The translations under genes and the position numbers were made by a program. A DNA stretch of 64,000 bases, taken from positions 558,001 through 622,000 of the forward strand of contig NZ_AP025698.1 of assembly GCF_023167465.1 (NCBI RefSeq). Direction: 5' to 3'. The notes under the pieces were generated by a model. It did not search any database. It had not been told where the DNA came from and was given only the letters and a program-made list of their open reading frames with translations. This DNA comes from Methanothermobacter tenebrarum. Lineage in GTDB: Archaea; Methanobacteriota; Methanobacteria; Methanobacteriales; DSM-23052. Shown here piece by piece: positions 51,739 to 59,540 of the stretch (within the stretch, counting starts at the first letter, position 1; every line of letters starts with the position of its first letter).

Positions 51739-52230
51739 TTACACCCATTTCACATCTGGTGTTGTGAACATGTAATTGTATGAAAAGGCCGGATTATAAA
51801 AATCATTCGTCATATTCTCTGTTTTAAATGTTAAACAAATGTTTCTCCACATATAATAGTTTATCCTATCTCCTAGTGAATCTTTACAATCATCTGAAAC
51901 ATCCCTTTCCAAGTGAGCATATGCTATAAGATTGATCTTATATTTTCTATAAGTTTCATTGTATCCTTTCCTTATAGCCTCCACTTTAATGATCTGGATA
52001 GAAGATGGTTGTAAAAGCACAGCCTTCCCCGTCTCATACTTATAATATGCATTCCATGGATAAACTGCAAGTTCATTCATGTCAGCCCCTTGGATGGCAC
52101 CATCCCTCGCAGCAGCAATAGCAATATCCAATTCTAGATTATCCTCCAAAAAATAGGATACCGGAATAAGTGTTAGGATGATAAACCCTAACAGGAGAAT
52201 ATACTCTCCTGTTATCTGCCCCCCGTCCAT
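51739..52230 (-). CDS. Pilin-like protein with class III signal peptide
   Basis: 163 residues. The start MDGGQITGEYILLLGFIILTLIPVSYF has the class III prepilin form: Gly-Gln-x3-Glu-Tyr followed by a hydrophobic helix, with almost no charged n-region. Such proteins are cut by a prepilin peptidase such as EppA before the Gln and assembled by a type IV pilus-like machine. The remainder is a strand-rich extracellular domain with two Cys (DDCKDSL, NICLTF) that could form a disulfide. It follows the next pilin-like gene with 1 nt between stop and ATG. No pilus ATPase or platform gene is in the window. Confidence 0.75.
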   Translation of the reverse strand: MDGGQITGEYILLLGFIILTLIPVSYFLEDNLELDIAIAAARDGAIQGADMNELAVYPWNAYYKYETGKAVLLQPSSIQIIKVEAIRKGYNETYRKYKINLIAYAHLERDVSDDCKDSLGDRINYYMWRNICLTFKTENMTNDFYNPAFSYNYMFTTPDVKWV

Positions 52231-52231
52231 C

Positions 52232-52672
52232 CTATCTCGCCTCTTCTATCATAATACTCCCATGATCCCCTCTAAAGCTTCTAATCTTATAAGTGAAGCC
52301 GGGCCTCAATATGATCGTCCTGGGATTCCCATTAGAATCGACTACCATACAAGGGTAGATGGGGGATTTACCATACCTGCCATTAACCATACCATATACT
52401 CCACTGGAATTGACCCTCAACTGGTACCCTGAACCATGAAGATTAGGAGGGGCTGTGAAGATTACCTCATGCCCCGGGCCACCAGCCAATACAAGGTTAA
52501 TCTTACCAGCCAACTCATCCATTAAAACCCTTAGATCAGTTAATATCCTATCATCATTAGCATAATCTATCCTATAAGATGCTATGGCCATTGAATAGGA
52601 TATTATGGAAAACAGGCAGAGGAATGAGATCAAAAAATCCGCTGTGAAAACTCCCCTTTCACATCCAATCAT
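52232..52672 (-). CDS. Second pilin-like exported protein
   Basis: 146 residues from ATG 52672 (TGGAG four nt before). The N-terminus MIGCERGVFTADFLISFLCLFSIISYSMAIA has a short charged region, a Gly-x3-Ala-Asp-Phe start and one long helix, like a minor pilin with Asp for Glu at position 5. The rest is a beta-rich extracellular part: GHEVIFTAPPNLHGSGYQLRVNSSGVYGMVNGRYG, IILRPGFTYKIRSFRG. The frame is open to 52750 but the extra residues add a second helix and are not needed. It opens the pilin pair; AT-rich promoter sequence lies at about 52685-52715. Confidence 0.65.
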   Translation of the reverse strand: MIGCERGVFTADFLISFLCLFSIISYSMAIASYRIDYANDDRILTDLRVLMDELAGKINLVLAGGPGHEVIFTAPPNLHGSGYQLRVNSSGVYGMVNGRYGKSPIYPCMVVDSNGNPRTIILRPGFTYKIRSFRGDHGSIMIEEAR

Positions 52673-52777
52673 AGGCTCCACCAATAGTATGATAATATGA
52701 TAAAATATTAATATAATTTTCCCCCTATGACTTTTATAGTAGAACCCCACACAAGATATATTATAATGGGGATAGGA

Positions 52778-53260
52778 ATGTATAAGATAATATTATTCAG
52801 CGGAGGCCCCTACAGGTTCGAGGAATTCGAAGAATATGTTGAGGACATTGGAGGTTTAGTGCTTAAAAAGGATCGTTTCAACGTCAGCAGGGGAGAATAC
52901 TTCCTAGCCGAGGAAGTTAAAGCCCTGACAATAATACCCGAAGAAGAAGAGGAACAATTAAAGACGCTTGTAACAGGTATAAAAGGGTTCATCCAAGAAT
53001 TATCATTTGACGAAGACCAAGAAAGGAGAATACTACTCTGCATACTACTACATGACTCATTAACTAGAAACCCTCAATGGATGGGAGAAGAAGAAATAGA
53101 AGAAAAACTAATCTGCCCATGTGAAATTAAATTCTGCGAAAATTCACCAGAATGCTTCAGCGACCTGTCAAGAGTACTAGATGCAATGGTGGAAATGGAA
53201 CTATTAGAAAAAAGAGATAATAAAGGCGCAACCGAATATAGGAAAAAGATTATCCACTAA
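52778..53260 (+). CDS. Hypothetical protein with Cys-rich segment
   Basis: About 160 residues. MYKIILFSGGPYRFEEFEEYVEDIGGLVLKKDRFNVSRGEYFL opens a small alpha/beta domain. The helical middle part (LVTGIKGFIQELSFDEDQERRILLCILLHDSL) is followed by CPCEIKFCENSPECF, a four-Cys cluster that could hold metal or an iron-sulfur centre, and a winged-helix-like end (VLDAMVEMELLEKRDNKGATEYRKK). Start ATG 52778 (GGGGAT 4 nt upstream) or 52766. Divergent from the pilin-like genes. I do not recognise the family; a redox-responsive regulator is one guess. Confidence 0.65.
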   Translation: MYKIILFSGGPYRFEEFEEYVEDIGGLVLKKDRFNVSRGEYFLAEEVKALTIIPEEEEEQLKTLVTGIKGFIQELSFDEDQERRILLCILLHDSLTRNPQWMGEEEIEEKLICPCEIKFCENSPECFSDLSRVLDAMVEMELLEKRDNKGATEYRKKIIH

Positions 53261-53284
53261 ATTCAATCGGGGGTCTGATAAAAC

Positions 53285-53539
53285 TTGAACACCAACTCAC
53301 TGATAATAGTTGGGATAATCCTCATAATCCTAGGTATTTTCATTATATTCGCTGCTAGTATCATGAGCATATTTACCAAGACAAAGGAAGGTGCAGAGGT
53401 TAAAACAGGCGGGGTTATAATGCTAGGACCCATCCCCATAATCTTTGGAAGTGACCGGGGGATGGCCATCATAGGATTCCTAATGGCCATAATACTAATG
53501 ATAGTGGCTTACATATTATTTTATAGGAGTATACTGTAA
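53285..53539 (+). CDS. TIGR00304/DUF131 small membrane protein
   Basis: 84 residues with two or three membrane helices: LIIVGIILIILGIFIIFAASIMSIF, a short loop KTKEGAEVKTGGVIMLGPIPIIFGSD, and MAIIGFLMAIILMIVAYILFY. The GGVIMLGPIPIIFG loop is typical of the TIGR00304 (DUF131) family of archaeal membrane proteins. Start TTG behind GGGGGTCTGAT. It lies 15 nt before cbiF on the same strand. Function unknown. Confidence 0.85.
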   Translation: MNTNSLIIVGIILIILGIFIIFAASIMSIFTKTKEGAEVKTGGVIMLGPIPIIFGSDRGMAIIGFLMAIILMIVAYILFYRSIL

Positions 53540-53554
53540 CGTGGGAATGTTCCT

Positions 53555-54322
53555 ATGAAAGGGAAAGTGTTTTTTATTGGTGGAGGGCCTGGAGACCCGG
53601 AACTTTTAACTTTAAAGGCCGTTAAGATAATCAAAGATTCTGATATTATAATATATGCAGGTTCCCTTGTGAATAAGAAGATTCTAGATTTTGCATCTGA
53701 TTCTGCCGAGATCTATGATAGTTCATCCATGACATTAGATGAGATAATAGATGTTATGGTGGATGGTGCCGATTCTGGGAAGATTGTTGCCAGGATACAT
53801 ACAGGTGATCCGTCTATTTATGGGGCTATAATGGAGCAGATGAGGGAGCTTAAAAAGAGAAACATCCCCTTTGATATCATACCCGGGGTGAGTTCGCTTT
53901 TCGCCGCCGCAGCCGCCCTTAAGAGGGAGTTAACTGTACCAGGGGTTTCACAGACTGTTATAATCACTAGGCCTTCTGGGAGGACGCCAGTACCCCCTGG
54001 AGAGGATCTGGGCGATCTTGCAAGTCATAATTCCACCATGTGCATATTCCTCGGAGTCCACAAAATTGGAGAAGTTGTTAAAAGTTTAAAGGAACATTAT
54101 AATGATGATACACCAGTAGCCGTGGTTAAGAGGGCTTCGTGGGATGATGAGGAGATAATAAAGGGCAGACTCTCTGATATAGAAGATAAAGTGAAGGAGA
54201 GTAATATTAAGAAGACCGCCATCATCATAGTGGGTGATGTTCTCGAACCTGGAGATTTTGAAAGTTCGAAGTTATATGATGCCAGTTTTAGTCATGGATA
54301 TCGTAGGGCTAGATTATTATAA
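53555..54322 (+). CDS. cbiF: Cobalt-precorrin-4 C11-methyltransferase
   Basis: SAM-dependent methylation of C-11 in the corrin ring, anaerobic branch of B12 synthesis. 255 residues with uroporphyrinogen-methylase motifs: VFFIGGGPGDPELLTLKAV at the N-terminus, IYAGSLVNKKIL, RIHTGDPSIYGAIMEQM, IIPGVSSLFAAAAALKRELTVPGVSQTVIITRPSGRTP and the C-terminal IIIVGDVLEPGDF. All fit CbiF/CobM. ATG after GTGGGAATG. Its end overlaps convergent nikR by 14 bp. It belongs to the same pathway as cbiP at the left edge. It lies away from other cbi genes, as is common in this order. Confidence 0.94.
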   Translation: MKGKVFFIGGGPGDPELLTLKAVKIIKDSDIIIYAGSLVNKKILDFASDSAEIYDSSSMTLDEIIDVMVDGADSGKIVARIHTGDPSIYGAIMEQMRELKKRNIPFDIIPGVSSLFAAAAALKRELTVPGVSQTVIITRPSGRTPVPPGEDLGDLASHNSTMCIFLGVHKIGEVVKSLKEHYNDDTPVAVVKRASWDDEEIIKGRLSDIEDKVKESNIKKTAIIIVGDVLEPGDFESSKLYDASFSHGYRRARLL

Positions 54323-54692
54323 GTTCAAGGTGTTCCATCTTCCCACAGTTTCGAAATCTAGAAGTGAGTTCTTTTATTTTCTCGGCTTCGCCTTCTAGGA
54401 TGAAAATTTCAAGGCAATTCTTATTTTTCAGGTGACTATGAATCTGCGTATTTATGATGCTCTCATAGTCATGTTTGATATCGTTAACCTTATCTTCAAC
54501 CTCTCTTTTGTGTATTAGGAAAATCACACCATTAACTTCACCTTTTATATCCATTTGTTTCCTTGTATCATCTATTAACATTCTGGAGGCTGTTCTTATA
54601 ATGTCTGAGCGGCTTGAAAACCCCATCTCATCCTTCAAAGCGTCTATTTCCTCTAGGAGTTTTTCGTTTATTGAGATGCTGATCACGGTCAT
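54309..54692 (-). CDS. nikR: NikR-type nickel-responsive regulator
   Basis: About 127 residues: N-terminal ribbon-helix-helix (MTVISISINEKLLEEIDALKDEMGFSSRSDIIRTASRML) and C-terminal ACT-like metal domain. The square-planar nickel ligands of NikR are all visible: His in IKHDYES, two His in TQIHSHLKN, and Cys in NKNCLEIFIL. Such proteins repress uptake genes when nickel is plentiful. The ATG at 54692 lies after GTTTTGGTT with no RBS, so translation may be leaderless; upstream in-frame starts are unlikely. Divergent from the znuA-like gene, separated by about 110 bp, so that ABC transporter is the natural target. Confidence 0.9.
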   Translation of the reverse strand: MTVISISINEKLLEEIDALKDEMGFSSRSDIIRTASRMLIDDTRKQMDIKGEVNGVIFLIHKREVEDKVNDIKHDYESIINTQIHSHLKNKNCLEIFILEGEAEKIKELTSRFRNCGKMEHLELIII

Positions 54693-54801
54693 AACCAAAA
54701 CTATATTAATAAACATTTAAAAAGATTATCATAAAAATTATTAAAAAGTCTTTGTGTTATTAATAAAATTTTTTAGGGAGGAAACCAATAAAAATCTACC
54801 A
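54693..54801. promoter_or_regulatory. nikR/znuA divergent control region
   Basis: Very AT-rich. ATTAATAAACA at about 54704-54714 and TGTTATTAAT at about 54756-54765 form an imperfect inverted repeat around the middle. AGGGAGGA at 54774-54781 is an RBS-like site 20 nt before the first ATG of the binding-protein gene. A NikR operator would be expected here, but the repeat is only a candidate. Confidence 0.35.
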
Positions 54802-55650
54802 ATGAAAAAAACCAGAATATTCATCCTAACCCTAATCGCCATCATAATATGCACACTATTATATACAACAAGTAAAATGGGAGAAACAAGCCCAGAAGAA
54901 AAAATAATAGTAGCAACATCAATAATGCCCCAAAAAGAATTCATAGAAGCAGTAGGTGGAGACAAAGTAAAAGTCATAGTAATGGTACCCCCAGGAGCAA
55001 ACCCACACACCTACGAACCCCAACCAAGCCAACTAAGAGAACTATCAAAAGCAAGAATCTACTTCCAAATAGGCTCAGGAATAGAATTCGAAAAAACATG
55101 GATGGAAAGACTAAAAGAACAAAACCCAAACATAAAAATAATAAACTGCTCAAAGGGTATAAAACTCATGAAAGAAGACCCACACATATGGACATCACCA
55201 CGAAACGCTATCATAATAGTTGAAAACATCTACAAGGCCCTCATAGAAGAAGACCCGAACCACAAAGAATACTACACTGAGAACAAGGACAAATACGTTA
55301 CAAGGCTCAAAAAATTAGATGAACAATTCAACCAAACCCTCACAGGAAAACAAAACAAAAAAATATTAGTATACCATCCCGCCTGGACCTACCTCTGCAG
55401 AGACTACAAACTAGAACAGATCACAATAGAAAGAGAAGGCAAAGAACCATCACCCCAGACCCTCGCAAAAATCATCCAAGAAGCCAAAAAAGACAATATA
55501 AGGATTATAATAGTATCACCACAATCCAACAAACAAAGCGCCCAAGCCATAGCAGATGAAATAGGTGCAAAGATAGTCACCATAGACCCACTCGCAGAAA
55601 ACTACATAGAAAACATGGAAAAAATGCTACAAACACTCAAAAGTATCTGA
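54802..55650 (+). CDS. Metal-binding lipoprotein/periplasmic protein of ABC transporter (ZnuA family)
   Basis: About 282 residues. MKKTRIFILTLIAIIICTLLY is a signal anchor. Cluster A-I (ZnuA/TroA) motifs: VTVMVPPGANPHTYEPQPSQ-type segment (here VMVPPGANPHTYEPQPSQLR) giving the first His, DPHIWTSPRNA the second, LVYHPAWTYLCRDYKL the third, and IDPLAENYIENM with the Asp. No His-rich loop. Family substrates are Zn, Mn or Fe; linkage to NikR raises nickel or cobalt. The frame is open upstream to 54754 and a RBS sits at 54774, so the start is uncertain; ATG 54802 gives a correct signal peptide. Confidence 0.88.
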   Translation: MKKTRIFILTLIAIIICTLLYTTSKMGETSPEEKIIVATSIMPQKEFIEAVGGDKVKVIVMVPPGANPHTYEPQPSQLRELSKARIYFQIGSGIEFEKTWMERLKEQNPNIKIINCSKGIKLMKEDPHIWTSPRNAIIIVENIYKALIEEDPNHKEYYTENKDKYVTRLKKLDEQFNQTLTGKQNKKILVYHPAWTYLCRDYKLEQITIEREGKEPSPQTLAKIIQEAKKDNIRIIIVSPQSNKQSAQAIADEIGAKIVTIDPLAENYIENMEKMLQTLKSI

Positions 55651-55663
55651 ATTGGATGATAAG

Positions 55664-56407
55664 ATGGATAAAGCGGTTAAAATTAGAAAACTCTACTACA
55701 AAGTCGATAACAAGACAATATTAGAGGATATAAACTTTGAAATTCACAAGAACGAATTCCTAGCCATCATAGGCCCAAACGGTGGCGGTAAGACAACCCT
55801 ACTCAAGCTAATAGTAGGTCTCCTAAGACCAACCAGTGGAAACATCAAAGTATTCGGCCTTAAACCCGAACAAGCAAGGGAAAAAATAGGCTATCTCCCA
55901 CAAAGACGCCACTTTGACACAGATTTCCCAATAAATGTCTTTGAAACAGTGCTTATGGGATGCTACCACGCCCCGCTCCAAGGTTACACCCAAGAAGACA
56001 GGGAAAGGGTGGAAAAATGGCTTGAAAGGTTGGATATCATCAACTTAAAGGATGAAAGATTGGATAATCTTTCAGGGGGCCAATTACAGAGGGTATTCCT
56101 TGCAAGGGCCCTTGTGAGGGAGGGTGAACTTCTATTATTAGATGAGCCGACAAGTAGTGTAGACCCCCTATTCCAGGAAAGATTCTACGAATTACTAGAT
56201 GAACTTAAAAAGGAAATGACTATTGTAATGGTATCCCATGATATAGGGACAGTCGCAGCCCATGTTGACAGGATCGCATGCTTAAACCAGAGATTATTCG
56301 CTCACGGACCCCCAAAGGAAGCATTGGAATCTATTGAGGATGTTTATAAGTGTCCAATAGAACTGATAGCCCATGGGATACCCCACAGGGTTCTAAGGGA
56401 ACATTAA
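55664..56407 (+). CDS. Metal ABC transporter ATPase (ZnuC family)
   Basis: 247 residues, standard ABC ATPase on the inner side of the membrane: Walker A GPNGGGKTTLLKL (about residue 37), Q-loop GYLPQRRHFDTDFP, signature LSGGQLQRVFLARAL, Walker B LLLLDEPTSSVDP and switch His in VMVSHDIGTV. The C-terminal YKCPIELIAHGIPHRVLREH has a His/Cys pattern also seen in zinc-type exemplars. ATG 55664 lies right behind GGATGAT. It follows the binding-protein gene by 13 nt and precedes the permease by 10 nt: one operon. Confidence 0.93.
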   Translation: MDKAVKIRKLYYKVDNKTILEDINFEIHKNEFLAIIGPNGGGKTTLLKLIVGLLRPTSGNIKVFGLKPEQAREKIGYLPQRRHFDTDFPINVFETVLMGCYHAPLQGYTQEDRERVEKWLERLDIINLKDERLDNLSGGQLQRVFLARALVREGELLLLDEPTSSVDPLFQERFYELLDELKKEMTIVMVSHDIGTVAAHVDRIACLNQRLFAHGPPKEALESIEDVYKCPIELIAHGIPHRVLREH

Positions 56408-56417
56408 GGTGACTATT

Positions 56418-57230
56418 ATGCTAGGTCTTGAATATCAGTTCATGCAAAACGCGATCATAGCAGCAATACTCGTTAGCATAGCCTGTGGAGTAGTCGGCAC
56501 CTATATCGTAATTAAAAGGATAGTATCCCTAAGTGGGGGTATATCACATGCAGCATTTGGGGGGGTTGGCCTCGGTTATTTCCTTGGCATCAATCCAGTG
56601 GTTACAGCGATACCATTTAGTATCATAGCAGCTTTCCTCATGGGATTCACCACGAGAAAGGTTAAGATTAGTGAGGATACTGCTATTGGGATACTATGGT
56701 CAGTTGGAATGTCCCTGGGTGTAATATTCATAAGTTTGACTCCTGGTTATGCCAGTGACATCTTCAGTTATCTTTTTGGTAACATACTAACGGTTACTAG
56801 AGCAGATCTTTGGATGATGCTAATATTAGACCTGGTTATAATATCAAGTGTACTTTTATTTAATAGGGAATTCACCGCCATATCCTTTGATGAAGAATTT
56901 TCACAGGTTATAGGAGTTCCTGTGAACCTTTTTTATCTATTGCTTTTAACACTTGTAGCTTTAAGTGTCGTGATCCTTATAAAGGTGGTTGGTATAATCC
57001 TCGTGATAGCACTTCTCACCATCCCAGCTGTAACCGCAAGACAATTCACCTTCAAAATCCTCCGGATGATGGTCTTATCATCAATAATCGGGATAATATT
57101 CACACTAACAGGTTTATGGATTTCATACATCCTTGATGTATCCTCTGGGGCCACGATAGTAATAATACTAGCAATATTCTTTATCGCCGCCTATATTGGG
57201 AAAAGGCTAACACTTGATTTTTCATTTTAG
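56418..57230 (+). CDS. Metal ABC transporter permease (ZnuB family)
   Basis: 270 residues, seven to eight membrane helices. Family features: MLGLEYQFMQNAIIAAILVSIACGVVGTYIVIKRIVSLSGGISHAAFGGVGLGYFLG and FDEEFSQVIGVPVNLFYLLLL, IILVIALLTIPAVTARQ. It forms the membrane channel for the ZnuA-type substrate. ATG 56418 follows AAGGTGACT; the GTG at 56409 is the alternative. Third gene of the operon, ending 4 bp inside the convergent rpiA gene. Confidence 0.93.
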   Translation: MLGLEYQFMQNAIIAAILVSIACGVVGTYIVIKRIVSLSGGISHAAFGGVGLGYFLGINPVVTAIPFSIIAAFLMGFTTRKVKISEDTAIGILWSVGMSLGVIFISLTPGYASDIFSYLFGNILTVTRADLWMMLILDLVIISSVLLFNREFTAISFDEEFSQVIGVPVNLFYLLLLTLVALSVVILIKVVGIILVIALLTIPAVTARQFTFKILRMMVLSSIIGIIFTLTGLWISYILDVSSGATIVIILAIFFIAAYIGKRLTLDFSF

Positions 57231-57892
57231 AGTTCTATTATCCCATCCCTTGTACCTACTATCACTCTGTCAACGCCCCTCGAGAATATGCCGTTCTCTA
57301 GGACCCCTGGGATATTGTTTATCTCATATTCTAGTCCTGGTGGATCGTCAATAGGCCCGAAATCTGCGTCGATAACGAAATTTCCATTATCAGTGATCAG
57401 CGGCCCATCTTTTGCATCGGACATTCTGATCTTGACTTCAGCCCCCATAGAATTTAGTTCTTCACATACGAGACGAGAAGATGCCGGTATAACCTCTACT
57501 GGTACTGGCCTTTTTAGTTTATCTGTGAGTTTAGAATCATCCACTATAACAATAAATTCACTTGCTGAATAATCTATGATCTTTTCTTGTGTATGGGCCG
57601 CCCCACCACCCTTAAGAAGGTTAAGGTTCTTGTCAACTTCATCAGCCCCGTCAACGGCCACATCAACATCATGCTCCATTATACTGGTGATGGGGATCTC
57701 CCAATCCCTTGCAAGGAATAATGATTGATAGGAGGTGGGTACTCCTAGTATATCTAGTTCCTCTTTTTCTATGCGCATACCCACCCTTTCTATGAAGTAT
57801 CGTGCTGTGGAGCCCGTGCCGAGACCAACCACTTGCCCGTCTCTTATCTCCTCGGCGACTTTATATGCGACCATTTTTTTCAAATTCATCAT
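57227..57892 (-). CDS. rpiA: Ribose-5-phosphate isomerase A
   Basis: Interconverts ribulose 5-phosphate and ribose 5-phosphate. 221 residues with the RpiA loops: GLGTGSTARYF, DGADEVDKNLNLLKGGGAAHTQEKI (catalytic Asp, Glu and Lys), and the C-terminal GPIDDPPGLEYEINNIPGVLENGIF. Two adjacent ATGs at the start. Together with prs it feeds PRPP synthesis; methanogens obtain ribulose 5-phosphate by the reverse RuMP route. It lies 15 nt downstream of the UPF0179 gene on the same strand. Confidence 0.96.
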   Translation of the reverse strand: MMNLKKMVAYKVAEEIRDGQVVGLGTGSTARYFIERVGMRIEKEELDILGVPTSYQSLFLARDWEIPITSIMEHDVDVAVDGADEVDKNLNLLKGGGAAHTQEKIIDYSASEFIVIVDDSKLTDKLKRPVPVEVIPASSRLVCEELNSMGAEVKIRMSDAKDGPLITDNGNFVIDADFGPIDDPPGLEYEINNIPGVLENGIFSRGVDRVIVGTRDGIIEL

Positions 57893-57907
57893 GATCCGAC
57901 ACCATTT

Positions 57908-58345
57908 TTATCTGGAAATGATTTCAAGGAGGACCTTGTTCAGCTTGTAGCCTTTTTTGCATTTATCGAACCTGCCAAGGTTCTTTTTGATTTTACACTT
58001 ATTTGAGGATTTTAAACCTTCTGGGAAGCATAAACTCCTCATATTACATTCTTCATCACATTCAGGGGCTTCAAATAATATTACAGACCCTTCAAATGCC
58101 ATTTTAGCATCTATTAATGCTTCTATGTTAGCCTTTTCAACCTCAACAACTTTGACTTTTCCATTTTCATGTATTGGACATGTATGTTCCGTTTCCTTCA
58201 CCTCTTTTATCTTGTAGATTCTGCCGGTCTCGAGGGGGTCGATACACACTGATTTATATCTGCAATCTTCACAAGCCTTTGCCGGCCCATGGTATATGAA
58301 GGTTAAACCTTTCTTTGCAAGCTTTTCTCCTATTAATGTTATCAA
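57908..58345 (-). CDS. UPF0179 protein with many cysteines
   Basis: 145 residues, about ten cysteines: CEDCRYKSVC, CPIHENGKVK, CDEECNMRSLC, CKIKKNLGRFDKC. The order fits the archaeal UPF0179 family. Paired motifs could bind one or two metal centres, possibly iron-sulfur. Start is TTG 58345 directly after the egsA stop, with GTGAT 4 nt upstream, so it is translationally coupled to egsA. Function is not established; association with lipid or sugar phosphate enzymes here is positional. Confidence 0.88.
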   Translation of the reverse strand: MITLIGEKLAKKGLTFIYHGPAKACEDCRYKSVCIDPLETGRIYKIKEVKETEHTCPIHENGKVKVVEVEKANIEALIDAKMAFEGSVILFEAPECDEECNMRSLCFPEGLKSSNKCKIKKNLGRFDKCKKGYKLNKVLLEIISR

Positions 58346-59392
58346 CTATATCACTTCCGTTTTTTTCGCGAGTTTCTCGGCAGCCTCCCTTGTAAGTCCC
58401 CTATCCCCTAGGATAGTATATCTCTCCTTGCGGATAGTATGAGCTTTTGTAAGGGCCTCTATTATATACTCTGGTTCTATGCCGAGCTCATAGGCTGTTG
58501 TGGGTGCGTGCATTTTTTTCAGAGCATCTTTTATGAATCTCCAATCCCCCCCGTGGAGGTGCATCATCATTATTGTGCCAACTCCACATTGTTCACCATG
58601 AAGTGCTGGTTTAGGGGCTATCCTGTCAAGTGCATGGCTGAATTTGTGCTCGGAGCCGCTTGCGGGTCTGCTGGTACCCGCTATACTTATAGCTATACCA
58701 CTGCTTATAAGAGACTTGACAACCAGGCGCGCGCTCCTCTCAAGACCCTCCTTTATCGCATCAGCAGATTTGATAATCATCTTAGCCGTCATGAGTGAAA
58801 GTGCCGCCGCAGATTCACTATAACGTTCATTAAGGAGTCTGTGGGCCAATTTCCAATCTAGTATGGCCGTATAATTAGATACTATATCAGCACAACCCGA
58901 GGCAAGGAGTCTAAAGGGGGCTTTGATTATTATATCCGTATCTGCTATGACGCCGATAGGTGATGTTGCCTTCATGGAAACCGATCCTCTTTCACCATCA
59001 CGAATCGACGCCCTAGGAGAGGCTATACCATCATGAGAGGCTGCAGTAGGTACACTTATAAAGGACAAACCTGCGAGGGTTGCTGCCATCTTAGCAACAT
59101 CTATAACTTTACCACCACCTACGCCCAATACTAGTGACATGTCCTCAAGGTTTTCCTTGACCATCATAACGGATTCCATTGAAGCTTCCTTAACCTTCAC
59201 ATATTCAGTTTCGAAACCCTCGGCTTCAAGGCTGCCTATAACATCCTTGGCAGCTATATTAAAAGTCTTATACCCTGTGACAACCATAACCTTACCCTTG
59301 AATCTGAGATCTTTACATATAATCCCTGTATTTTTTATCACACCCGGACCAGTGTGTATCTCCATTGGCAATTCTATCTTCCTTGGATTCAT
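58346..59392 (-). CDS. egsA: sn-Glycerol-1-phosphate dehydrogenase
   Basis: Makes the sn-glycerol-1-phosphate backbone that defines archaeal membrane lipids, from dihydroxyacetone phosphate and NAD(P)H, in the cytoplasm. About 348 residues: NPRKIELPMEIHTGPGVIKNTG, NAD loop LVLGVGGGKVIDVAKMAA, SVPTAASHDGIASPRASI, and zinc-ligand segments GSEHKFSHALD and GEQCGVGTIMMMHLHGG. ATG 59392 is 4 nt behind GTGAT; in-frame ATG 59398 and TTG 59407 are alternatives. First gene of the egsA-UPF0179-rpiA run. This enzyme on its own shows that the organism is an archaeon. Confidence 0.97.
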   Translation of the reverse strand: MNPRKIELPMEIHTGPGVIKNTGIICKDLRFKGKVMVVTGYKTFNIAAKDVIGSLEAEGFETEYVKVKEASMESVMMVKENLEDMSLVLGVGGGKVIDVAKMAATLAGLSFISVPTAASHDGIASPRASIRDGERGSVSMKATSPIGVIADTDIIIKAPFRLLASGCADIVSNYTAILDWKLAHRLLNERYSESAAALSLMTAKMIIKSADAIKEGLERSARLVVKSLISSGIAISIAGTSRPASGSEHKFSHALDRIAPKPALHGEQCGVGTIMMMHLHGGDWRFIKDALKKMHAPTTAYELGIEPEYIIEALTKAHTIRKERYTILGDRGLTREAAEKLAKKTEVI

Positions 59393-59540
59393 TTCCATCA
59401 CAAACAACAGCTTTAAGTAGTGAGATAAAATAATCTTTCACCATTGAAGATCTTTATTTACTGATAAAAATATTTTTGGAGAAAAAAAAAACTATAGGAG
59501 TTTCCAAGACCCTCACATTAACCTAGAATGGTGGATGAAA

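Noticed and set aside
52727..52777. Longer N-terminus for the Cys-rich hypothetical protein
   Set aside because: The extra residues cover the probable promoter and lack an RBS; ATG 52778 or 52766 fits better.
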